From an uncultured Lachnospiraceae bacterium (lineage in GTDB: Bacteria > Bacillota > Clostridia > Lachnospirales > Lachnospiraceae): 64,000 bases of DNA. The stretch lies in the NCBI GenBank assembly GCA_946549035.1, contig CAMNQH010000004.1, positions 1-64,000 on the forward strand, given 5' to 3'. Numbering within the stretch: the stretch's first letter is position 1; the number at the start of each line of letters is the position of its first letter. Below are positions 43,582 to 53,600 of this stretch, piece by piece. The translations under genes and the position numbers were made by a program. The notes below the pieces were generated by a model. The model worked only from the letters and a program-made list of their open reading frames with translations. It was not told the origin of the DNA and did not search any database.

Positions 43582-43979
43582 CAACTTTTTTGGGAAATTT
43601 CTTTTTCCAGGCAACCGGGACATTTGCCGAAAAAATGGGTAATACTGCCTTCTACCTTACCCTGAAAGTCATGATCGGCAATGACGTTAATATGTTCGAT
43701 ACTGTCCATGTTCAAATCCAGTACGCTGCCGCACTCATTACAAAAAAAGTGATAATGGGGCTGGATATTAGCATCAAAGCGGTCCGGGCCTTTCCCGGTA
43801 GATATTTTCAAAATTTCACCAATCTCCGCTAACAGGGATAAGTTGCGGTAAACCGTTCCAAGGCTGATGTTGGGAAACTCTTCTTTGATGCCCCAGTATA
43901 CTGTCTCAGCAGTGGGATGATCGCAACGTTGCATGAGAAATTTCTTGATGCTTTCCCGTTGGCGGCTGTGTTTCAGCAT
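43578..43979 (-). CDS. perR: Fur-family regulator, PerR-like
   Basis: A 133-residue Fur-fold protein: winged HTH with HPTAETVYWGIKEEFPNISL and GTVYRNLSLLAEIG, then the metal-binding HYHFFCNECG and a second pair CPGC near the C-terminus for structural zinc. The residue FDANIQPHYHF matches PerR-type sensing sites. ATG 43979 after GGAGGTG is preferred to the longer frame. It is upstream of rubrerythrin, and both genes share the same operator design, so it likely autoregulates and derepresses under peroxide. Confidence 0.88.
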   Translation of the reverse strand: MLKHSRQRESIKKFLMQRCDHPTAETVYWGIKEEFPNISLGTVYRNLSLLAEIGEILKISTGKGPDRFDANIQPHYHFFCNECGSVLDLNMDSIEHINVIADHDFQGKVEGSITHFFGKCPGCLEKEISQKSC

Positions 43980-43998
43980 AGGCACCTCCAATCAATAA

Positions 43999-44046
43999 TA
44001 GTAATTGTTACTGTTTTATAATAATACAGTTTTTTTCATTTGTCAA
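43999..44046 (-). promoter_or_regulatory. perR promoter with PerR-type box
   Basis: Reverse-strand TTGACA (44046-44041), 17 bases, TATTAT (44023-44018), then TAGTAATTGTTACTG (43999-44013), an imperfect copy of the dyad at 43534-43548 in the same position relative to the -10. Confidence 0.7.
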
Positions 44047-44107
44047 CAAGAAAGTTCTAAATCTTGAAAGATATCATAAAATGTAAAAAGTGTTGATAGG
44101 AGTAAGT

Positions 44108-45181
44108 ATGTCTGAATTTCAAAAATTTGTTACTTATATTAACTTATATGAAGAAAACAGCAAGATTCGAAGTCTGGGTTTTGCCAAAATAGAAAAACGG
44201 GGAGAACAGTGTAAGATGGAAATACATATGAGGGGAACCGGGTATACGGGAATTTCTTGTCCAGTCTATTTGTTTGTAAGAAGGGATAGACAAATGGAAG
44301 GAATTTCTTTGGGAAAGATACAGATTATGAATGGCGTTGGCGACGGGCGTTTTTTTATGGATGGAACAAACATTAATAAAAGTGGCTATAATTTGGAGGA
44401 AATCGGTGGCTTTTTAATTTTTGTGAATGAAAAAGTGATGTTTGCCAGCCAGTGGGATGATCAGGAGATTATCCGGGAACATTTTTATTTGCCAGAAAAG
44501 GAGACAGGAAACAAGATGGGGAATGCTGGTAACAAGCAGTTGGCAAATCCGGACATTCCTTTAGAGAATAAAGATCAAGTAAACACGTCAAGTTTACCGG
44601 AGAATTATGAACATACAAATACATTAGATGACGCTGAGCATACGCCGACGGCACAAGAATCAAATAGTGAAGGAATCAATGATTCATTTTCTACAGCCGA
44701 AAATATTGGGAATAATCAGTCTGTAAATAGAACAAATCATGCTAAAAGGCCGGTAATAAAAGCAACGGAGGCTGCAGCCCAGAGGGCCCGCCAGTCCATT
44801 CAGGCAATACAAGAACAACCCTGGGAACAAAAATGGCAATTTATTTTGGAAAACTATCCCGTTCTGACTCCCTTTGAGGGAGAAGAAGAAATTCTTTGTA
44901 TTCATCTGGAATTGAAGGATTTACGCCTTTTGCCAAAGCGCTATTGGTATCTTGGCAATAATAGTTTTCTGTTACATGGTTTTTTTAATTACAGATATTT
45001 AATATTAGGAACTATGAAAAAAGGAGAAAAAAGAGAGTGGTTCATTGGAGTTCCCGGCGTTTTTCAGAGTCAGGAAAAAGTTATGGCGGCAATTTTTGGA
45101 TTTCCTGAATACAAAAGTGAAAAAGCGTGTACACAGAAAACAGGACAATTTGGTTACTGGTATCGTTTTATGGATTTATAA
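44108..45181 (+). CDS. Uncharacterised two-domain protein (DUF6128-like C-terminus)
   Basis: No function recognised. The N-terminal part (about 1-120) is a beta-rich domain with YINLYEENSKIRSLGFAKIE and a phrase GVGDGRFFMDG. A long polar linker with Asn/Glu/Thr follows (about 125-230). The C-terminal domain (about 240-357) contains WEQKWQFILENYPVLTPFEG, LLPKRYWYLGNNSFLLHGF and FIGVPGVFQSQEKVMAAIFG. I recall such C-termini as a Lachnospiraceae DUF (DUF6128), not verified. No signal peptide is visible. ATG 44108 follows AGGAG. Its 3' end overlaps the convergent GNAT gene by 14 bases. Confidence 0.7.
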   Translation: MSEFQKFVTYINLYEENSKIRSLGFAKIEKRGEQCKMEIHMRGTGYTGISCPVYLFVRRDRQMEGISLGKIQIMNGVGDGRFFMDGTNINKSGYNLEEIGGFLIFVNEKVMFASQWDDQEIIREHFYLPEKETGNKMGNAGNKQLANPDIPLENKDQVNTSSLPENYEHTNTLDDAEHTPTAQESNSEGINDSFSTAENIGNNQSVNRTNHAKRPVIKATEAAAQRARQSIQAIQEQPWEQKWQFILENYPVLTPFEGEEEILCIHLELKDLRLLPKRYWYLGNNSFLLHGFFNYRYLILGTMKKGEKREWFIGVPGVFQSQEKVMAAIFGFPEYKSEKACTQKTGQFGYWYRFMDL

Positions 45182-45713
45182 GACTATAGCGGAAGTGGTC
45201 TGCCCAATTGGAATGCAAGTAAATACAGCTGCGGCAGATCCCTTCCTGTACAAATCCCAACCCTTCCAATAGGCGTATGGAGGGCAGGTTATCAGGCAAA
45301 ACAAAGGCTTCAATTCGGTGGAGTTCCATTTCCTGAAAGACGATAGAAACAGCCTTTTGAATGCTTTCGGCAGCATATCCATGATGCCAGAAATCAGAAT
45401 CAAATTTGTACCCGATAAGGCAACTCTGGTATACGGAACGAAGAATATTTTGAAAAGAAATGGTTCCGATAATCTGTTCCGGGTGATCTTGGGTAAAAAC
45501 CCAGAACCGTACCGCATGCTGTTTTAAAGCCAGCTGAAATTCGCATCGCAAAAGAGCCGACTGATAATCTATCGTATAGAAATTATGGGGACGGTCCGGT
45601 TCTATACGCTCAAAGACGTCTTTGTTTTTTTGATAAAAATTAAGAACATCAAGAGCAGAGCTTTCGTGAAGCATCTTTAAAATTAGGCGTTCTGTTTCAT
45701 AGTACATTTCCAT
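45168..45713 (-). CDS. GNAT-family N-acetyltransferase (RimJ/RimL type)
   Basis: A 181-residue acetyltransferase. N-terminal ETERLILKML is typical of the RimJ/L group; the acetyl-CoA loop appears as FDSDFWHHGYAAESIQ, and RIEAFVLPDNLPSIRLLEGLGF closes the fold. The acetyl acceptor (protein N-terminus or small amine) is unknown. Its ATG overlaps the stop of the upstream activase gene (TAATG), so the two are translationally coupled. Confidence 0.88.
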   Translation of the reverse strand: MEMYYETERLILKMLHESSALDVLNFYQKNKDVFERIEPDRPHNFYTIDYQSALLRCEFQLALKQHAVRFWVFTQDHPEQIIGTISFQNILRSVYQSCLIGYKFDSDFWHHGYAAESIQKAVSIVFQEMELHRIEAFVLPDNLPSIRLLEGLGFVQEGICRSCIYLHSNWADHFRYSLINP

Positions 45714-46432
45714 TACCCTACCTCCTGGGACTGTATGGAATCTGTTCCCCGAATTTCCACATGAGAAATTGATTTCAAAAGCAGATCCCGAAAGCTTGTC
45801 AATTCTTCTATAGTATATGCAGAAAATCTGGGAGAAATAACCTGGGGAGAGAATTGATAGTTTTGGAGATAATAAGCATCTGCACCGGACAGCCAGGAGC
45901 CGATGGCTGCAAAATCTTCTTTTTGATGTAATTCTCTTGTAACCGTAGTGCGAAATTCATAGGCGATAGATCCTTCCAATAAAAATGCTGCCGAGTCAGC
46001 AATCCGGGAAAAATCCATATGGGATAAACCGCAGATTTCGGCATATTTATCCGGGGCTCCTTTGATATCCATAGCTACATAATCTACCAGGCCGCTTTGG
46101 CATAGCTCTTTTAATATCTGAGGCTGGTAACCGTTAGTATCCAGCTTTATGGACAAGCCCAGATTTTTTATTTCAGAGAGAAAAGGGACAAGTTCTTTTT
46201 GAAGGGTAGGTTCTCCTCCGGTAATACATACGCCGTCTAGTATGCCGGTTCTTTTTTTCAAAAAGTCGACAATTTCGCCAGGATTGTAGGCGGGAGTCGT
46301 ATTTGGAGAAAGCACCAGATTACCGTTATGGCAAAACGGGCAGTAAAAATTACAGCCGCCGAAAAATATGGTTGCCGCTACATGCTTGGGATAGTCTAAT
46401 AGAGTTGTTTTTTGGAGTCCTTGAATATTCAT
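45713..46432 (-). CDS. NrdG-like radical SAM activating enzyme (TIGR02495 type)
   Basis: A 239-residue radical SAM protein. The cluster motif CNFYCPFC lies near residues 27-34; GGEPTL and the radical SAM barrel follow. The family activates anaerobic ribonucleotide reductase or related glycyl-radical enzymes. No nrdD lies in the window, so the partner is elsewhere. Upstream, a near-perfect stem (GGGAACAAA with TTTGTTCTCCC, around 46477-46499) precedes the gene and could be an operator or a 5' hairpin. Confidence 0.85.
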   Translation of the reverse strand: MNIQGLQKTTLLDYPKHVAATIFFGGCNFYCPFCHNGNLVLSPNTTPAYNPGEIVDFLKKRTGILDGVCITGGEPTLQKELVPFLSEIKNLGLSIKLDTNGYQPQILKELCQSGLVDYVAMDIKGAPDKYAEICGLSHMDFSRIADSAAFLLEGSIAYEFRTTVTRELHQKEDFAAIGSWLSGADAYYLQNYQFSPQVISPRFSAYTIEELTSFRDLLLKSISHVEIRGTDSIQSQEVG

Positions 46433-46595
46433 AGGTCAGACCTCTTTTTGCACGATAGATTTTGGATCGCAGTTGGGAACAAAGTAGTTTGTTCTCCCTA
46501 TATAAAGCTCATTATAACATAAGATAGGAACAAAAGAATGACGATTTGCTTTTTTTTTGTTATACTGTTCTATACAATATAGAAAGGACAAGACC

Positions 46596-47072
46596 ATGGA
46601 ACAGGACGAACGATATATGAAAGAGGCCATACGTCAGGCGAAAAAGGCATATGCCTTAAAAGAAGTACCAATTGGCTGTGTCATTGTATATGAAGGAAAA
46701 ATTATAGCCCGGGGATATAATCGTAGAAATACGGATAAGAATACCTTGGCTCATGCAGAGTTGATTGCCATAAAAAAGGCAAGCAAGAAATTGGGAGACT
46801 GGCGCCTGGAAGGATGTACGATTTACATTACATTGGAACCCTGTCAGATGTGCGCCGGAGCCATTGTTCAGGCTCGTGTGACCAGGGCGGTAATCGGAAG
46901 CATGAATCCAAAGGCCGGTTGTGCGGGCTCTGTACTCAATCTTCTGCAAATAGCGCAATTTAATCATCAAGTAGAACTGGAAAAAGGTGTTCTAGGGGAG
47001 GAATGCTCTCAAATGCTGTCACAATTTTTCCGGGAACTGCGTATTTATAAGAAAAATTCCCAGGAAGGTTGA
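46596..47072 (+). CDS. tadA: tRNA-specific adenosine deaminase
   Basis: Converts A34 to inosine in tRNA-Arg(ACG). At 158 residues it shows the cytidine-deaminase-fold zinc motifs LAHAELIAI (His, catalytic Glu) and PCQMCAGAI (two Cys). AAAGGA lies nine bases before ATG 46596; the frame is open 13 codons upstream. It directly precedes the SRP RNA, a conserved neighbourhood in Firmicutes where dnaX often follows; dnaX is not here. Confidence 0.95.
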   Translation: MEQDERYMKEAIRQAKKAYALKEVPIGCVIVYEGKIIARGYNRRNTDKNTLAHAELIAIKKASKKLGDWRLEGCTIYITLEPCQMCAGAIVQARVTRAVIGSMNPKAGCAGSVLNLLQIAQFNHQVELEKGVLGEECSQMLSQFFRELRIYKKNSQEG

Positions 47073-47099
47073 CTTTTTAATGAAAACAGGATATACTTA

Positions 47100-47369
47100 A
47101 GGCTCCGAGCAGCTGGGGAGGCAGCGGTGCCCTGTACCAACAATCCGCTATAGTTGGAGTGATGCTCTGCCCCGGGTGACTGGCTGCGGGGCTGCCTCTT
47201 ATAAGTGGCGTTGAAGGTTGGGTCTTACGCAACGAAAATCTGTGAACCGTGTCAGGGTAGGAATACAGCAGCACTAAGCAGAACCTTTCGTGTGCCGTGA
47301 GGGCGCCTGATCTGAGCTAACTGTAGGAGTAACGTCCGTGGCCGTGATTCAAAGCAGAGCGCTCGGATT
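47100..47369 (+). ncRNA. ffs: Signal recognition particle RNA (large Bacillus type)
   Basis: The conserved domain IV appears as GTGTCAGGGTAGGAATACAGCAGCAC (positions about 47249-47274) with the GTCAGG, GGAA and AGCAGC core. The ends pair through CCGAGC (47105-47110) and GCTCGG (47361-47366), giving a length near 270, typical of the 6S-type scRNA with Alu domain in Firmicutes. It scaffolds Ffh for membrane targeting of nascent proteins. It is transcribed with tadA direction and precedes a PsiE-like gene. Confidence 0.95.
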
Positions 47370-47387
47370 TATGATGGGGGAAATACT

Positions 47388-47906
47388 ATGTGGAAAAAGA
47401 TTCGTAATTTTGTCTATGATTCCTGCGATATCATGGAGCTTGTGATGGCAATGATGGTTTTAGTTGCCATATTTGTTGCCTTTGTTTCCTTATGGAATCC
47501 TTTTATGGATTTTGTAAACAGCCGATTTGAACATGGCTCCTTTTTAACATTTGTGGGGTATGTATTTAATATTCTCATAGGAATCGAATTTTTGAAGTTA
47601 TTGTGTCATCCCAATGCTAATACGGTGCTGGAGGTGCTTACTTTTTTGGTGGCAAGACACATGATAATAGAAGAGACAAGCGTTGTAGAGAATTTGTTAA
47701 GCATCGTGAGCATTGCAGTGTTATTTGCTATGAAGAAATATTTGGATCTTCCCACCAATGCAGAGGGCGCGGATATGTTTGTCTCAGATTATGATTGGAA
47801 AAAGTTTCAGGAGAAAAGAAAGCAGAAGCGGGATAAGGTAATTCAAGAAAAGTCTGAACGTTTGAAACAGCGCACAAAACCGTTGCAGATGGAAGATAAT
47901 GAGTGA
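47388..47906 (+). CDS. PsiE-like (phosphate-starvation-inducible E family) membrane protein
   Basis: A 172-residue protein with three to four hydrophobic segments (about 16-36, 50-70, 80-95, 103-118) and a highly basic C-terminal tail. The phrase IEFLKLLCHPNANTVLEVLTFLVARHMI resembles the PsiE family core. Function is unknown; the name comes from phosphate-starvation induction in E. coli. GGGGGAA precedes the ATG. It starts 18 bases after the SRP RNA end. Confidence 0.65.
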   Translation: MWKKIRNFVYDSCDIMELVMAMMVLVAIFVAFVSLWNPFMDFVNSRFEHGSFLTFVGYVFNILIGIEFLKLLCHPNANTVLEVLTFLVARHMIIEETSVVENLLSIVSIAVLFAMKKYLDLPTNAEGADMFVSDYDWKKFQEKRKQKRDKVIQEKSERLKQRTKPLQMEDNE

Positions 47907-47908
47907 CT

Positions 47909-47936
47909 AAAAGAGAGGCATTTTGTCTCTCTTTTT
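47909..47936 (+). terminator. Terminator after the PsiE-like gene
   Basis: AAGAGAG (47911-47917) and CTCTCTT (47927-47933) followed by a T run. Confidence 0.85.
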
Positions 47937-47947
47937 AAATAAAATGA

Positions 47948-47976
47948 TTGTTGTCTTAAAAATGATAAGATATAAC
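47948..47976 (+). promoter_or_regulatory. Promoter of the AAA/PD-(D/E)XK gene
   Basis: TTGTTG (47948-47953), 17 bases, TATAAC (47971-47976). Confidence 0.55.
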
Positions 47977-48020
47977 AATACCCATGGTCGAATACTATAA
48001 CCAGGGAAGGAAGTGGATAG

Positions 48021-49718
48021 ATGCCCAGGACAATAGGAATTGGACGCCAGGATTATGAAAAAATTCGGGTGAAAAATAATTTTTATATAGATAAAACTCG
48101 TTTTATCAAAGACTGGTGGGAGGCTGAGGATGATGTAACGTTGATTACCCGTCCAAGAAGATTTGGTAAAACATTAAATATGAGTATGCTGGAAAAATTC
48201 TTTTCCGTGGAGTATTCTGGAAGAGGAGAATTGTTCGAGGGGCTTTTCATATGGGAGGACGAGGGTTACCGGCAACTCCAGGGAACATATCCGGTAGTGT
48301 CAATAAGCTTTGCAGGGGTTAAAGAAAATACTTTTTCGGAGGCCCGTAAAAGTATCTGCCGTATTTTAGAAGAGCAGTATAATAAATATGATTTTCTTTT
48401 GAAAAGTAATTTGCTGAATGGAAAAGAGAAAGCTTTTTACCAGGAGGTTTCTGCTCACATGTCAGATAGTACGGCAGGAACGGCTCTTCGTTCATTATCA
48501 GGCTTTTTCTATAAGTATTATGGTAAAAAAGTGATTATTTTATTAGATGAATATGATACTCCCATGCAGGAAGCATACGTAAATGGGTATTGGAATGAAC
48601 TTGCCGGGTTTATAGGAAGCTTGTTCAATTTCACTTTTAAAGAGAATCCGTATTTGGAACGAGGAGTCATGACGGGAATTACAAGAATCAGCAAGGAATC
48701 TATATTTTCAGATTTAAATAATTTAGAGGTTGTTACAACAACATCTGAAAAGTATGCAAGTGCATTTGGTTTTACAGAGAATGAGGTATTTGAGTCATTG
48801 GAAGAGTTCGGATTATCCCAAAAGGCTCATGAAGTGAAAACGTGGTATGACGGTTTTACTTTTGGTAAGCAGACAGATATTTATAATCCCTGGTCTGTGA
48901 TTCATTATCTAAATAAGAAAAAAGTAGGACTGTATTGGGCGAATACTAGTTCAAACCGTTTGGTTGGAAAGCTTCTCAGAGAAGGAAACCGAGAGATTAA
49001 GCAGGCGTTTGAAGGACTTTTGGCAGGAACACATTTGATTACGCCGATAGATGAACAGATTGTGTATGAACAATTGGATACCAATGAATGGTCTATTTGG
49101 AGCCTTCTGCTGGCTAGCGGATATTTGAAAGTTGTTAGTTATGAAAAATATGAAGAAATAAGGGATGATTTTCGAGAGGTGAATTATGAACTGGATGTAA
49201 CAAACCTCGAGGTGAGACGGATGTTTGGGGGGATGATAAAAGGGTGGTTTGCAGAAAACAGGGCGGATTATAACGATTTTATCAAAGCATTGCTGCTGGA
49301 TGATATAAAGGCGATGAATATTTATATGAATCGTATGAGTTTTGAAATGTTCATCTACTTTGATACAGGGAAGAAATTATCGCAAAGTGAACCGGAGCGT
49401 TTTTACCATGGATTTGTCCTTGGCCTTATTGTAGAATTAGCAGGCCGTTATATGATAACATCTAATCGGGAGAGTGGATTTGGAAGATATGATGTGGTAT
49501 TGGAGCCTTTAAAACAAACAGATGATGCGATGATACTGGAATTTAAAGTGCAGGATCAGGCGGATGAAGCAGAGCTTTCTGCTACGGTAAAAGCGGCATT
49601 GGAGCAGATAGATCGAAAGAAATATGATGTGTCGCTTACTGCAAAGGGGATTTCCAAGGAGCGTATACGCAAATATGGCTTTGCTTTTTGCGGGAAAAAA
49701 GTATTGATAGGAAGATAA
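48021..49718 (+). CDS. AAA-ATPase-like protein with C-terminal PD-(D/E)XK nuclease domain
   Basis: A 565-residue protein of a family very common and multi-copy in gut anaerobes (PF09820 plus PF08011 as I recall). The N-terminal domain opens IGRQDYEKIRVKNNFYIDKT, has a Walker A-like RPRRFGKTLNMS and a Walker B IILLDEYDTP. The C-terminal domain has GFGRYDVVLEP and MILEFKV, the D...ExK nuclease core. Function is unproven; defence or mobile-element roles have been suggested. It has its own promoter and ends 80 bases before a hairpin. Confidence 0.9.
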   Translation: MPRTIGIGRQDYEKIRVKNNFYIDKTRFIKDWWEAEDDVTLITRPRRFGKTLNMSMLEKFFSVEYSGRGELFEGLFIWEDEGYRQLQGTYPVVSISFAGVKENTFSEARKSICRILEEQYNKYDFLLKSNLLNGKEKAFYQEVSAHMSDSTAGTALRSLSGFFYKYYGKKVIILLDEYDTPMQEAYVNGYWNELAGFIGSLFNFTFKENPYLERGVMTGITRISKESIFSDLNNLEVVTTTSEKYASAFGFTENEVFESLEEFGLSQKAHEVKTWYDGFTFGKQTDIYNPWSVIHYLNKKKVGLYWANTSSNRLVGKLLREGNREIKQAFEGLLAGTHLITPIDEQIVYEQLDTNEWSIWSLLLASGYLKVVSYEKYEEIRDDFREVNYELDVTNLEVRRMFGGMIKGWFAENRADYNDFIKALLLDDIKAMNIYMNRMSFEMFIYFDTGKKLSQSEPERFYHGFVLGLIVELAGRYMITSNRESGFGRYDVVLEPLKQTDDAMILEFKVQDQADEAELSATVKAALEQIDRKKYDVSLTAKGISKERIRKYGFAFCGKKVLIGR

Positions 49719-49799
49719 GGGGTTATTGGAATAAGATGGAAAATCCGTACATGTGCAAGTATCATTTTGTTCTTCAAGATAAAATAAGGTTATTTATAA

Positions 49800-49826
49800 G
49801 GATGCTTCTATAAGACAGAAGCATCC
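49800..49826 (+). terminator. Hairpin after the AAA/PD-(D/E)XK gene
   Basis: GGATGCTTCT (49800-49809) pairs with AGAAGCATCC (49817-49826); T run is weak. Confidence 0.6.
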
Positions 49827-49988
49827 ATCTACATCAGGAACCATATCATTTATTGGAATCATTTTTATTATTTTGGGACTATGCTGCAGGAAAACTTTTT
49901 CAAATCCCACAGCTAGGTTTATGGCGCAAAGTCAGCGCTTTTAAACAAAATATGCATGGTAGATTACATTCGTATGACGGTCTGGTGT

Positions 49989-50168
49989 TTAGAGCTTCTT
50001 GGTTAATAATATTCCCAGAAGCTTTATAATAGAATTCCATTCTTGTTCTGAAATGATGATAGCATCTCCGTATTGTGTTGCGACTTTTAAGAAGGTTTTC
50101 ATGAGAATTACCCTCTCTAAATGTCCAGTAAGGCCTTTCCGTAGTTCATCTTGTGTAATTTTCTTCAA
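49989..50168 (-). pseudogene. Remnant antitoxin-like small gene (Phd/YefM-like)
   Basis: A reverse-strand frame of 59 codons begins TTG at 50168, nine bases after a perfect AGGAGG, and ends TAA at 49989. The middle reads YGDAIIISEQEWNSIIKLL, which resembles the conserved DAVIISxxDWxxLxETL stretch of Phd/YefM antitoxins. The N-terminal ITQDELRKGLTGHLERV fits a degraded antitoxin DNA-binding part. No toxin gene is adjacent. The TTG start and the missing partner suggest a decayed toxin-antitoxin locus, though a functional small protein is possible. Confidence 0.45.
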
Positions 50169-50624
50169 GCGTATTTACCTCCTCTTACTTCCAAATATTA
50201 CTACGGTTCCCATTGATGCTCTATTTTTTGCCAGACTTATCTAATATCTGATAGTCCTGAATTCCAATATATGCATTTATCTAGAGAATAAGGAACTTCT
50301 CTGAATTCGTCAATGACCATTCTGGAATATTCTTTCAGTACTATAATTACCAATTTGTTGAGTTAGGTATCAGCTTAAACACAACTTTATTGCAAAAAAA
50401 TTGCAAAAGTTTTAAAAAACTTTTGCAGAAAGAATAAATTCTTCCTTTCTATTAAAAAGCATAAAAAAGAAATAAATAGAAGAATAAATCCTCTAATTTT
50501 TTTGATAAAAAAACCGATATAAGAAATAGAGTACGTGTACATTTTGGGAGAATAGAACCTGAAATCGTATAGGTGCATTATATCGGAGAACAGAGCATAG
50601 TTAAGTTCGACAGGAGGTAGTGCT
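50169..50624. other. Gene-poor gap before the giant surface protein
   Basis: AT-rich DNA with no convincing gene. A 27-codon reverse frame (50320 to 50237) begins MVIDEFREVPYSL and could be a decayed fragment; I recognise nothing in it. A hairpin GCAAAAGTTT/AAACTTTTGC (50403-50426) lies mid-gap and may end transcription or mark the promoter region of the downstream gene. No clear -35/-10 pair for the giant gene was found. Confidence 0.5.
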
Positions 50625-53600
50625 ATGGATAAGGATGTAGGGAAGAGAATACTAGCAGTGTTCATGAGTGTGTGTTTGCTGCTGGGAATGGCGGATTTTT
50701 CGGTGCTGACAGTAAGAGCAGAGGGTGAAGTGGACATAAGCAAAGCCACTATCAGGTTTACCAGCTCGTCACTGGAATATACCGGAGAGGAACAGACGCC
50801 AAGTATCACAGTTCAGATGGGCAGTGGAACTTCAGCTGTAAAATTAACGGAAGGCACGGATTATGAGGTGCAGTGGCCGTCTCCATCTATAGATGTAAAA
50901 GATGATTATACATTTACTATTACAGGAATCGGAGGCTATACAGGTACTAAGGAAGGCAAATACAAAATTACAAGACGGTTCTTGTCTACTGGAAAAGGAA
51001 TTAGTATTAATATTGATGATGGCGAGGACTTAACTGTAATAGGAAATAACACTCCGGTTGAGCCCGCTTTTAAGGTTTTATATAATGGACAGGAATTAAA
51101 CGGAGAACTAAAGGCTGATACGAATAGTGACACTTGTGATTATATATATGAATATAGGAACAATACAACTGTTCGGAGAGATGCTTCTATCGTGATTGAG
51201 GGCAGGGGTAATTTCCAGGGAACCATGACAAAGACCTTTGAAATTAAGGCAAAATCCATGGAAGACGTCAGTATAGAAGGTATAGAAGGAGTGATCGCTT
51301 ATACTGGAGATAAGGCACAGTATAAACCGGACAATATTACGTTGTCCTACAATGGGGAACCATTGACAAGCGCCGATTACACGGTTAATTTTACCGATGC
51401 TTCAAAGCCGGGGAAGGTTACGGTTACGTTTACTGGTAAGGGCAATTATAGTGGAACCTGTACAGAAACTTATACCATAGAGAAAGATATAGCGGATCCT
51501 CAATTTGATAAGGATATTACCACCAGTCCGATTGGGAAGCAGGTATATACCGGGAAGCCGATACAGATTACCGGATTAATTGTTTATGATTTGATCGGCG
51601 GCAGGCCTCAGGCATTAAAAGAGGAAACCCATTATTATTTGGAACAGGGAAATAATATAGATGTTACACCTACTGCTACCCTGGGGATTACTGGTCTGGA
51701 TGAAAACGGCTATACTGGTTCCAAAACGTTTTATTATGAAATAGAAGCGGCGGACATTAAGACAGCCACTATTGCGGGGATTGAAAAGAAAGTTGTTTAT
51801 ACCGGACAGCCTCATAATCAGGTGCCTCAGGTTTTATTGGGAGAGACGGAGATCTCAACTGATAATTATGACGTCGAATATCGAAATACAACCAATGCAG
51901 GAACGGGCTATGTTGATATAAAAGGTAAAAATAATCTGAAAAGCAACAGAACTGAGAGTTTTACCATTGAGCCGCAGCCGCTGGATGATATGGATCATGT
52001 AGCTGTTACTTTGGAAGGATATGATTATGATTACGATGGGACAGCAAAAACTCCGGGCGTAACAGTCAGCTATACTCCGGAGGGAGGCAATACCATTCAG
52101 CTGGAGCAGGGAGATAACAAGGATTATACCGTTCGTTATGAGAAAAATATCGGTGCCGGAGAAGTAGATGTAATTATAACTGGACGGGGTAATTATAAAA
52201 ATACTAGGGTAGAACATTTTAATATTAATGCCAGGGATATTGCAAGCGCGGAAGTAGAAGGTATTGTAAGTGCAGTTTATACGGGCGCTTCTATTACTCA
52301 AAATGGGATTCAGGTATCATTGGATAACGGTAAGACACCGTTGGTTTCTGGAACGGATTACACGGTTAGCTATGAAAGCAATGTAGGAGTAGGAACGGCG
52401 ACTATCTTCATAACGGGAATAAATAATTACAAAGGTGAGATTAGCAGAACATTTGAGATTACCAAGAAGGTGTTTACGGACAATAATGCAAGTTATGTAT
52501 TGGAATTTACCAGTGCACCGTACAATTTCAAACCGATTGAACCTTCTGTAAAGGTATCCCATCTTGTAGGTACACAAACCGTTATTTTGCAGAAAGATAC
52601 AGATTATACTGTGACATACGCAGAGAACCAACCCCATTCGGAAGTAGGGTCGTATGTTGTAACCATTACAGGAATGGGCAATTTTGATGGATCCATTACA
52701 AGAGAATACAAGGTTACGCCAATGGAGTTAGGTAAGAATAAAGCGTATTTTACCTTTGAGAATATGCTTCCTTATTATCCTTACACAGGCTCTGAATCCG
52801 GAAAAGAAGTGGAGCCTGACGATTTCAGCATTAAATATGAGAAGGATGGAACGACAGCAGATTTAACCTACGAGAAAGATTATACTCGTGAATATGCCGA
52901 TAATACTGCCCCTGGCACAGGGAAGATTATTATTAGGGGAGTGGACGGCAGTAATTTTACTGGTACTTTAGAACAGCCTTTCCAAATCAAAGGTGATTTG
53001 TATTCGGGAGCCGCCGCGGTTGTAGGTGCAATTACTGATATTAAGGAACAGGTATATACCGGATCAGAAATTACTCTGGATAATGATGATCTGACAATTT
53101 TATATAAGCCTACAAATACTACTTTGACCTTAGGTACAGACTATGCACTGGACAATTACCAGGATAATGTGGAACCTGGAGAGGGTACCGCCAGAGTAAG
53201 AATTATCGGTACAGATACGGGTAACTATTACAGCAGTACAGATGGAACAGCGAATGAAATTATAAAGCCCTTTACAATTCTAAAGAAGGATATCGGGAAC
53301 GGTGATAACGAGACAGACGTCAAGGTTGAATTGGAAAAGGTACAGGAGTATACAGGCTCCCCCATTGTTCCTAAATTAAAAGTAACCTATGGCAGTCTGG
53401 AATTAACCCCTTGGGATGAAGACAGTAAGACCGGCGATTATATGGTAGTGCCTCAGCTTCCCACAATGAACAACACGAATGCAGGTAAGGCGTCTATTGT
53501 AATCAGCGGAACAGGCGATCATTATCAGGGAAGCCAGACAGTGGAATTTGAAATTGTTCCAAGAGATCTTGGCAAGGGCACAATAGAAGTAGCGGATATT

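Noticed and set aside
50387..50809. 140-codon reverse frame across the start of the giant gene
   Set aside because: It overlaps the signal peptide region of a well-supported gene, has low-complexity Phe/Ile content and no ribosome site.
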